Source: Saitoella complicata NRRL Y-17804
Taxonomy: Eukaryota; Ascomycota; Saitoellomycetes; Saitoellales; Saitoellaceae
Length of the DNA stretch: 64,000 nt
Assembly (NCBI RefSeq): GCF_001661265.1
Contig: NW_017566999.1
Location: 434,001 to 498,000 of the forward strand
Reading direction: 5' to 3'
Shown: one piece after another, positions 56,530 to 64,000 of the stretch
Layout of the letters: every line of letters starts with the position of its first letter
How positions within the stretch are numbered: the first letter of the stretch is position 1
The notes under the pieces: model-generated
What the model was told of the DNA's origin: nothing
The model's database searches: none
The model's input: only the letters and a program-made list of their open reading frames with translations
Made by a program: the position numbers and the translations under genes

Positions 56530-56772
56530 GGGAGCAAGGTGATGGAAAAGGACAGGAAAATAGGTGGGTCCAGAAACGCCAGAAGGGAGATGTTCTCTGA
56601 GACGTATTGCAAAACGCAGAACAAATGCCGGCAGCTGCACAAGATTACGGACTGTCACATCGACGGATTTCACACGGGAAACATGATATCAGGATTGAAA
56701 AGCTAAGATATACCAACGCCATGCAAGCATGTCACAGAGAGATACACAATAAACGACCAATTGAGCATTCCA

Positions 56773-58189
56773 TCACTTCTTAAGCCCCTTCATCAGCCAT
56801 TTAGGGATCTTCTTCTCTTTCTTTTCCTCCTTTGACTCCTCGACATTCTTCTCCTCGACTGCGGCCTTGGATGCTTCTTTCATCTCGACATCTTCTAGAA
56901 CCTTTCCCTTAAGCTCCTGCCCTTGCGATGCCAATTCCTCCTTCAAAACGCTTTCCCGGCCGCTTGTAAGCTCATCCCAGATCAACGTAACCAAACACTT
57001 CGTAATCCCAACGCCAGCGCCAAGTTCCTCCCCAATCGTGATTTCATTGCTCTCCAAAACCTTCCTGGGCGGCATTCCAGTACTCAGATGAAACTTCTTC
57101 TCCACAACTCCGCTCTTCAAACTCGACCTCACAAGCTCGAACAACGCACTCGTTCCTTCCCTGACGCCAAACACCGCACCCAGTCTCGCCCCATCAGGCA
57201 GCCTGACGCTAACCTCCATTTCCGTTACATGCTTCGGAATCCGTCCTTCTTTCTCTTTGAGCTCACGCGCGCGCTTCTCCCTTTCTGCAGCAGAGAGGAA
57301 TAGTCCGCCGTTATCGAGTGCTCGGGCACGGGCAGTGAGAGAAGCTTGGATGGCTCGCGCGTCTGCTGCGGTTGGGTGGAGCTCTGGCTCGGCGGGTAAG
57401 GTGGCGGCGTGGGGTGTGGAGGACGTGGGTGCGTTATATACTTTGAGAGAGCGGTGATTCGGGCCCGCCGGGTGTACAGCAGGCTCTGGGGCTGGTAGAG
57501 CTGCCTCCGCCGTAGCTCGCCCTGTTGGTGAAGGTATCGGTGTCGTTCTGCTAGCCGGGATCGAGGTCGAGGTGACAACCCCCATGACAGGAGAATCGTC
57601 GATGGGCGGCAAAGGTTCTGTAGACAGACTGAACGAGACCTTCAAGATATGCTGCCCGGAGAACAGGCCGCGACTGCTCAACGTCGTACTCTTCAACAAA
57701 TCCGGCTCTCTGATGTCATCATTCCCTATTCTGATCACCGGCTCCATCCATTGTCCACCCTCACCCTCCCGTCTTACAATTCTAATGTCCTCTGTCTCGT
57801 TCGCTCTCAGTACGTCCCAAAGTGATGTCGAAGCTGGAAACTTCTTGATCAATCGCTTTCCGTCGGCCAATTGGACGGCGATTGTGACAAGTGCATTGGC
57901 AGATCTGGCTGGTCTCAGGATCATGTCGAGCTTTGCGCCTTGTGGCAGATTGGCATGGCGGATTGGCAGCGAGAGATCAAGTGTGGTTTTGCCGTGTCTG
58001 GATTTGCATGTTAGCAGGCTACGAAAGGCTTCGGGAATCAGCATACTTCAGCAGGTATGATTCGGGCGAGTCGGGAAGACTGAGGTGTTGACATGCTTGA
58101 ATGAGAAGGGAATTGAGAGAAGTTGTTGGCGTCGGTTTGGCCGTATACTTCTGTGTTGGCGATAGAATGATTGTGATGTTTGTCGACAT
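56773..58189 (-). CDS. UBX-domain protein, TUG/ASPSCR1 (Ubx4) family
   Basis: Cofactor of the AAA ATPase Cdc48/p97. Exons are 58047-58189 and 56773-57997; the intron is 57998-58046 (49 bp, GTATGC...ATCCAG). The product is 455 residues. The N-terminal TUG ubiquitin-like domain spans the intron: YLLK-HGKTTLDLSLPIRHANLP is split after residue 47. A second ubiquitin-like region follows (KLDMILRPARSANALVTIAV, then ADGKRLIKKFP). A Pro/Ser/Thr-rich linker leads to a UBX domain around residues 300-385, with the loop at TGMPPRKVLE. The C-terminus is Lys/Glu-rich. The start is the first ATG before TNITIILSPTQKYTAK. Confidence 0.88.
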
Positions 58190-59213
58190 GGATAACTGCT
58201 GATGGGATGATTTCGGTTTACAACGACGTATACTGTACGTACATACGTATTGCGGGGATGTACGTAGGCGATCGCACCCGCCACCCTCAGCCACACTCGC
58301 TGGGGAGGAGTGGTAACCGCCCAGAAGGAGAAGGTAGACTGGAAAGGAGGACAGGGAACCGGTGGGGAAGGGAAACGGGATGAGGAAAATCATGAGGCAT
58401 CGCAATATTGGAGCATATGAGGCATTGGATGTACGATATGGTGGGACAGACAGAGCAGAAACAGATTTGATACCCCGCGCAACATTTTCTACGTGCAATC
58501 ACTGATGGAAGGTTTCACAGTAACGGAGAAAGCACGCATGCTTTTCTTTTCAACATGCTATTTTAGTTCATGGAAACACCACCATTGGAAGTGCTGTGTC
58601 AGTACCGGTTCATCGACCGATTTCCATACTATAACGAAATGCCAGAAAAACTTAATGCTCTCACCTCTTCTCTCCCTCAACTTCCCACACCCTGCCCACA
58701 CCCTCCAATATCTCCTTGCACCGCCCCACTATGTAATCTAGCCAAGTTAGTCGGATGAACGCAGTATGACTCCACATCCACAAACCGAAATCAGCCCTCG
58801 CCCCTGGGTCATCACCAGATCAGTCCCTGCTCCTACCAAGCTTCCTCTGTGCTCCATCTGCAATTTGTGCATCATGTACCTCGAGTCATCGCCGGACGAC
58901 TTCAGTTGCTTCTTGTATGTATACGCCTGGGCTTTCTCCAGAAGGCAATCGTTGCACTACGAGAAATGAATATCATTTCAACGGTTACTCGTATGGTTAC
59001 AGACAGCTTCCTGAGTCGGGACAGTCATCTGAGCTGCTGAAGCCGCCTAGCGCGATTTTCCCTCGCCGAAGCGGCGCGCGTGAGTTTCGGTCAGGTCGGC
59101 CAGGACTCGAGGATTGCCCGATGCGGCGGAATAAGTCAACCATGATGAGGGAAGTCAGATGACATCTTCTCGTTGAAGTTCTGATGTTTCGTCCTGGATC
59201 AGGTCTCCACGAC
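58190..59213. other. 1-kb intergenic region
   Basis: This lies between the divergent UBX gene and the first CAP-family gene. Only short frames without domains are present; no RNA gene or repeat was recognised. Confidence 0.45.
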
Positions 59214-59220
59214 TATAAAG
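59214..59220 (+). promoter_or_regulatory. TATA box of the first CAP-family gene
   Basis: TATAAAG, 110-116 bp upstream of the ATG at 59330. A consensus match at a suitable distance. Confidence 0.6.
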
Positions 59221-59329
59221 TGAGGCCGTGATCCTTGCGCGAGTGAGTTCTGCATTCGATTTTCTCTTGTACCGACACGCAACTGCAACAACACTTCTCC
59301 AACCAAGGTCAAGTTCTCGACGAAGCAAC

Positions 59330-60070
59330 ATGAAGCTCTTGAGCATCACTGGTGTTGTGGCGGCCACCCTGTTCGTTACGACTGGACTGGCGGCACCCGT
59401 CCAGGAAACCTCCACACGCGCCGCGAGCGTCGACTTCATGGCCACAGGTATGAGCATAACCGTCCCGACGAACGTCAGCCGCCTTCAGCTCGACGTCATT
59501 TTCGCTCACAACTATCATCGTGGTATCATGGCCCTTCCGCCTGTCTCTTACTCTGACAAGCTTGGGAGGAAATGTGCCCACTGAATTGAGGAGCTCCCGG
59601 AAGTCAACGCCACCCAGGACGGGTATGAACGTAAAGGGGGACACGATCACCAGTGGCCTACACACGAGCATGAGGGTCACGAGCCGTGGCATGACCAGAA
59701 CAAGACGCTCGGTGAGAAAAGAATGTTGTGGCACGACGCGGTAAATGAGGCCGGTGTGTTTTCCCTATTCTTGCAATGATCCCAAAACGAAGCCCAGAAC
59801 AATGGCGACATCGCATTTGGCTTTCTGGATATCTACACGGCTGTGAACACTGAGGAAGAATACGGACATCAGGACTTTGAAGGGGAGCATGTCACGATGT
59901 CGAATGCAGTTGAGCTTCTGACACAGATCTTGGACGCGTCGACGACCGAGGTAGGGTGTGCGACGTATCTGATCAAGGAGCCAACAGAGCAAAGAACCCA
60001 GCGGAAACGTCACGGCGCGCCTGCTCCTGTGCACGTATTCGAGCTCGAGTTCCCACGATGCAATCTCTAA
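59330..60070 (+). pseudogene. Secreted CAP/PR-1-family protein, copy 1, one in-frame TGA
   Basis: Secreted CAP-superfamily protein (PR-1/Pry-like, a family that binds sterols or other lipids). The ATG at 59330 opens a signal peptide (MKLLSITGVVAATLFVTTGL). The CAP start follows: RLQLDVIFAHNYHRGI, then PPVSYSDKLGRKCAH. A TGA lies at 59582-59584. Alignment with copy 2 puts it where a Trp stands (SDW). The same frame continues through a His/Glu-rich insert (WPTHEHEGHEPWHDQNK) and a likely 57-bp intron (59741-59797, GTAAAT...CCCAG). It then reaches the CAP end VELLTQILDASTTEVGCATY and stops at 60070. The TGA could be a fixed nonsense change, a polymorphism or a sequencing error. The family call is good; the functional state is uncertain. 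Confidence 0.65.
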
Positions 60071-60100
60071 CGAGCCTGGGGTATTAGTCAAGAGGGACTC

Positions 60101-61006
60101 GTGGTGGCGGCTGCTGCTTGTACATATTTAGATCTCTCCGGACAGAGGATGGCTTCGAATCCCATCGTGTTTGCGTTGCATGAGAGAGTAATCAAAAGGT
60201 CGTTGCGGCAACTTTATGGTAGCTTGAAGGGGTCTCATCGCGGAGTTAACACCTTCCTGAGCACTGCTCCGGAGTTGGCGGCTGAGCTCAAAGCGGATAA
60301 TCGTTGGTATGCTAAGTGTGAGACTGTTCCACCGCCAGCCATGGAGCACAGAGAAGAGCAAACACACAAGTTTACTGGTGAACACCAGCACGCGGAAATT
60401 GTCATGGACTATTCCACGGACTTACCAAGCTAGAGTTCGACGTCCTCTTTACGCACAAACTGGTTGCGAGCCCTTCACTGTGAAGAACCCTTGACCTGGT
60501 CAGAGACTTTGGCATCGAAGGCTTCCGACTGGATTGACCAGATGGGCATTCAAGCTACCGAGTATCCCAATGGAACCGAAGTTGGAACAAATTTCACTGA
60601 GTTAGCGACAACGATGCGACAAGAAGGCGTCCTGTATTACTACAGCGCTACAGGTAACACGACGGATCCGAGTTACTGGTACAGTCGAGTGGAAGGAATA
60701 CGAAGAACTTACGACTACACGCAAATCTCCCGGCGTGTCTCGTACACAAACACCAGAACGATGGAAAACAACACCGCCGTCAAGGTCGTCGGGCATCAAC
60801 TGCTCAAGGCGACCTTTGCGCAGGTTATTTGCAAGGGGACCACGCAAGTGGGGTGTGCAGTGCCCAACGAAGGCTTCTTTGCGTGTGCCCATGATCCCGT
60901 CGGACTTCTAGTCGGGGAGGATCCAGTGACGGGGGTTGAGCCTGCGCATGAGTCTGCTCCGAACAACACGGGGTACAGTTCGCACGGCATCGAGTGGCAT
61001 GTGTAG
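60101..61006 (+). pseudogene. Secreted CAP/PR-1-family protein, copy 2, damaged 5' half
   Basis: Tandem second copy, starting soon after copy 1. The long open stretch to 61006 holds the body of a CAP domain: PLTWSETLASKASDWIDQMG, then NGTEVGTNFTEL, then HQLLKATFAQVICKGTTQVG, then the closing FFACAHDPVG. The opening helix, TKLEFDVLFTHKL, is in another frame and stops at about 60475, so a one-base shift seems to separate the two near 60470. No signal peptide or convincing ATG was found upstream. Several Asn-x-Ser/Thr sites suit a secreted origin. Unrecognised 5' introns could explain part of this, but the frame change lies inside a conserved helix pair. Confidence 0.6.
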
Positions 61007-61443
61007 TGAGGAAGGCTCGTTAGATTCGGGTGAGATGAGCATTGTATTGACGTGGGAAGGGAGCAAGAGGTTCTGAAGTAATAATAAACACGGCGTAGAT
61101 TATGATCACCGGCAACGAGACTGAGGTCTAGATCACCATGGCCAAACACGACTCCGGTTGATGCCCGTGTCGTTGACTGCGTGGGAACGAAGGCTCCATA
61201 ATATTTCTCACGCGTTCTTGGATTGGATACAGCAAAAAAGGAGATTTAGGGTTAACCTTTGCTATCGCCATTCCGATCGTCAGCTCAGAGGATAACCGCG
61301 GGTGCAGCCCTGGCGTAGGGCACGTCGAACCATACCTAAGGATGTGATCTTCCTGATTTTGTATTCGTCCGAAGTAGATATAGGCATGCACATGTACTTT
61401 TGCTACGCTGTAAATAAGAAACGCCATAGATATAACACCCAGA
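61007..61443. other. Convergent 3' region
   Basis: 437 bp between the second CAP copy (+) and the Arf-GEF gene (-). No gene was recognised. Confidence 0.4.
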
Positions 61444-64000
61444 CTATGCCTTCCTTTCTTCTTCTGCCTCCTCCGTGACCTGATCTTGCTCTGGTCCCTT
61501 CTTCTCCTCATCATTCTTAGTGTCCTCATTTTTTGGTACCTCAAGCTCCAACTCCTCCTTCAGCCCAGGTAAAAACTTCGCCAACCTTTCCCAAGTCCTC
61601 TTCCACACACCCGCCTGTCTTTCAACGGGCATACCTTCCGTTTGTGACTTCATCACCAACAAGACATTCTTGAGACTTTCAACAACTGCTTCGTCATCAC
61701 CACCCTTCTTCACCAAGCTCTCCAGAGCATCAACGATTCTCATCCACAATTCGACAAGATCCTCCTTCGTTACCAAGGTACTGAGGTGACGAAGGAACAC
61801 CTTGCAAAGCATACTGCCGGCCAGCACACGAGACTCTGCCATTCCGCGCTTATCGGACGCAACAACCTCGGGTCGAAGAAGGGACTTGATGAGCTCGATC
61901 AAGACTGTATCGAACACACCCTCGATCCATGGTCCTTCAGCTGCCGGGATAGGTTGGAGTAGAAGGCGTTGGAGATGCGAGAATGCCGAAGCACGAATTT
62001 GTCGACATGGGTTAGTACACTCAAGTCCGAGTGCTTCCAACAAGGGTGTGTAAAACCTTGTCCATGCTTCTTGATCATCCTGCGACAACTTCGAAATATT
62101 GGAGTGAATTCCATAAAGCAACTCAACGCTCGCAACACTCCTCGATACCACAGATGAATGGGGCTTCTTCTCCTTCGATGCGTTTTGTGAGGTACCCTTC
62201 TTCGATGCCACATCCTGCATCTGCTCTGCCTGCGCACCGATCTCGCCAAGGGTAGCGAAAGCTGCGAGAAGCTCGACAACATGAGGGAAGTTCTCCGGAG
62301 TAAGCTTGGCACCGTGCGTTTCCGTCGCTAACACCTCCGCAATCTCAAAAATCTGAGGATGGCAAGTGTGATTTCCAAAGATGCTTCGAATGATGGCGAA
62401 GAGCTCCTCGGGTGAATTCGAGATAGTCTCAGCAGAAGCGGAAGATGGTGCAGGAGATTTCAACAGATCAACGATGCCCGTAGCTATTGAAGGCGCGATC
62501 TTCTGCAGAATAGTAGACTCAACAGTCGCAATGTCCTGCATCACGAGTTGAAGGCGCAAAGCGTCAATTGTCTCTGGAGTCTTGCACAGGCGGAGAAGGT
62601 ACGCAAAAGAGCGCTCGACCATCAGCTCATGCATCCTCGAACTCTGGCGCACGACATCACGAAGAGCCTCGAAGACATCGGCAAGAAGCTCCGAAGAACC
62701 CTCACGGAGTGCCAGACCAGAGGCAACCTCAAGCATAAGCAACTTCGAAGGGTCGTAGATAGACTTCTTCTCTTCTGCGCCCGGCGCTTGTGATGCGCTT
62801 AACCTGGTCCTGCCAGCTGCCTGTTCGGCAGGAATTGGGACAGGCTGCGCGACCTCCTCTTCAATCGACGCATACACCAGTCCTGACTCCAATAATTGCT
62901 TTGCAGCAGCAATGTCCAACGCCATGATATTGGCACCTATGTCCTCCAAATGACACGCATCGATACAGTCCGCCGCGATAATTGTAGCCTCAATTTCCTC
63001 TCTCGAAGGTGGCGCAGGCTCGTCGGCCCCGCTCGACAGATACGAAGCAAACGTCGCAAAGAGACCAACCTGTTGGTTCTGGTTTGTCTTCTTCTCAACG
63101 GGTGCCTTGAGTGGTATAGGCTGAATCACCAAAAACTGTCTGATCGGTGAGAAAGTCTCGGGAAGGAGGCCGTTACTGAACAACGTCAGACAAATCCGGA
63201 GAATTTGTTTCCATCCCTTGCGGATCGTCTGTTCGTGTCCCTTGCAAACTGCAAACAGGACGAACGCGGCCTGCATCGCCCGGTCATTGCGACCAAAGTC
63301 GACAGCGAGCTTGCTGACGGTGATCTTCTGTCCCTCAGTCTCCACCTCCACGTTCGCATCCGTGCCGGGCGGCTCATCAGTAGCCAACGTGCTAATCTTC
63401 GCCAAGCAGAGGATAATATGGTCAAGTACGTCGTACAGCTCGTATTGCGCCGCAATATGCGCACACTGCTTGAAACCGGTGATGACACCCGAAAACACAG
63501 CATCATCCGTTGTCGTCGCAAACACACACGCCAAAGTCGAGATCAACGGCTTCCATGTAGCAGCAAACATGTGCTTGTCGTAGATATTCGTATCGCAAAT
63601 CGTCAGCGAGCCCGTTGACTCGGTCTTCATCATCAACTCTTTCCACGCAGCCTCGAAACCAGCCTTCGTGTCTCCGTGTTCCTCAGCAATGATGATCTCG
63701 TTGTTCGCGATGGCGTCATAGACCGCTTGCAAATACACCTTCTCGAAATCCTTGCCATCATTGACAGCCCGCAAATTCCGCATGTAATCCTCGATCGCCA
63801 TCCGCTTCTTGACTTGCGGGTTGTGAAGATCAGTGTTAAGCATAATCACCGAATAGGACAACACGAACGCCGCATCGGCCGTCGCAACAGGACCCTCCGG
63901 ATTACACTCGTGGAACCGACTAGCGAACTTCTCGACAACACGCTCAATCTGCTGCGACTCTCCAGGCAACCTGAACTTCTGGAGCATCACCCTCAATGCC
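61444..64000 (-). CDS. Golgi Arf guanine-nucleotide exchange factor, Gea/GBF1 family, partial (5' end beyond window)
   Basis: Exchange factor that activates Arf1 at the early Golgi for COPI coat formation. The visible part is 852 codons, open from the right edge to the stop at 61444. It begins inside the Sec7 domain at its second signature (ALRVMLQKFRLPGESQQIER) and continues with the substrate-binding helix VIMLNTDLHN. EEDY-type residues and the end EEHGDTKAGFEAAWKELMMK follow. The wording of the Sec7 end (NLRAVNDGKDF, then NNEIIIAEEH) fits Gea1/2 and GBF1 rather than Sec7/BIG. Downstream are long helical HDS repeats, with a Lys-rich patch near ASKKGTSQNASKEKKPHSS. The last 50 residues are Glu/Lys-rich. 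No intron is seen in this part. Confidence 0.9.
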   Translation of the reverse strand, partial: ALRVMLQKFRLPGESQQIERVVEKFASRFHECNPEGPVATADAAFVLSYSVIMLNTDLHNPQVKKRMAIEDYMRNLRAVNDGKDFEKVYLQAVYDAIANNEIIIAEEHGDTKAGFEAAWKELMMKTESTGSLTICDTNIYDKHMFAATWKPLISTLACVFATTTDDAVFSGVITGFKQCAHIAAQYELYDVLDHIILCLAKISTLATDEPPGTDANVEVETEGQKITVSKLAVDFGRNDRAMQAAFVLFAVCKGHEQTIRKGWKQILRICLTLFSNGLLPETFSPIRQFLVIQPIPLKAPVEKKTNQNQQVGLFATFASYLSSGADEPAPPSREEIEATIIAADCIDACHLEDIGANIMALDIAAAKQLLESGLVYASIEEEVAQPVPIPAEQAAGRTRLSASQAPGAEEKKSIYDPSKLLMLEVASGLALREGSSELLADVFEALRDVVRQSSRMHELMVERSFAYLLRLCKTPETIDALRLQLVMQDIATVESTILQKIAPSIATGIVDLLKSPAPSSASAETISNSPEELFAIIRSIFGNHTCHPQIFEIAEVLATETHGAKLTPENFPHVVELLAAFATLGEIGAQAEQMQDVASKKGTSQNASKEKKPHSSVVSRSVASVELLYGIHSNISKLSQDDQEAWTRFYTPLLEALGLECTNPCRQIRASAFSHLQRLLLQPIPAAEGPWIEGVFDTVLIELIKSLLRPEVVASDKRGMAESRVLAGSMLCKVFLRHLSTLVTKEDLVELWMRIVDALESLVKKGGDDEAVVESLKNVLLVMKSQTEGMPVERQAGVWKRTWERLAKFLPGLKEELELEVPKNEDTKNDEEKKGPEQDQVTEEAEEERKA

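Noticed and set aside
59777-59779. Second in-frame TGA in CAP copy 1 as a further break
   Set aside because: It falls inside a plausible 57-bp GTAAAT...CCCAG intron, so it need not be a coding stop.
1-64000. tRNA, rRNA, retroelement or DNA transposon
   Set aside because: I saw no B-box-like tRNA core, no long terminal or inverted repeats and no transposase or reverse transcriptase motifs; a covariance or profile search could still find small RNAs.

Overview
The window is nuclear DNA from a fungus. The genes have short GT-AG introns (mostly 49-84 bp) and are densely packed, and several families are fungus-specific: a Zn2Cys6 regulator, a Yrb30-type Ran-binding protein, an Opi3-type methyltransferase, a group X hybrid histidine kinase and Thr/Ser- or Ser/Ala-rich wall proteins. 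Cytoplasmic dynein, Arp2/3 and a single-RRM U2B''-like protein point to a filamentous or dimorphic Dikarya species. An early-diverging ascomycete (Taphrinomycotina-like) is my best guess, but it is only a guess. TGA ends many intact genes, so the standard code applies. Some open frames used to recognise genes begin at non-ATG codons, so every start given here was checked by eye for ATG.

Layout. 0-1.1 kb: 3' part of a Zn2Cys6 regulator (-). 1.1-4.2 kb: no gene seen. 4.2-8.2 kb: peroxisomal-type Lon protease (-) divergent from phospholipid methyltransferase (+). 9.3-9.7 kb: small Ser/Ala-rich GPI-type surface protein (-). 10.7-15.6 kb: Yrb30-like (-), LYR-type small protein (+), Cfd1 (-) and CPSF30/Yth1 (+). 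16.1-23.0 kb: 2,314-residue hybrid histidine kinase (-). 23.4-25.2 kb: Thr-rich mucin-like secreted protein split by one in-frame TGA (-). 26.4-27.7 kb: decayed GIY-YIG-like gene (-). 28.0-40 kb: CCA-adding enzyme (+), Trs85/TRAPPC8 (-), Suv3 helicase (-), TAF13 (+), Oca-type phosphatase relative (-), Kae1 (+), a four-exon small secreted protein (+) and Rad18 (-). 40.5-53.5 kb: cytoplasmic dynein heavy chain (+). 53.6-58.2 kb: small unknown ORF (-), RNase H2 subunit C (-), Arp2/3 p34 (-), U2B''-like (+) and a TUG/UBX protein (-). 59.3-61.0 kb: two tandem secreted CAP/PR-1 genes (+), both damaged. 61.4-64.0 kb: C-terminal part of a Gea/GBF1 Arf-GEF (-), running off the right edge.

Most genes are housekeeping and unrelated to one another. 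Many sit as head-to-head pairs with 100-450 bp between the start codons. No mobile element, virus-like element, tRNA, rRNA or gene cluster was recognised. The accessory layer is the set of secreted or surface genes. Three of these have a clear TATA box, which I did not see at the housekeeping starts I checked, and two carry an in-frame TGA. The most unusual sequence-level signal is an abrupt alternation, every 100-200 bp inside single genes, between C-rich and G-rich codon choice.
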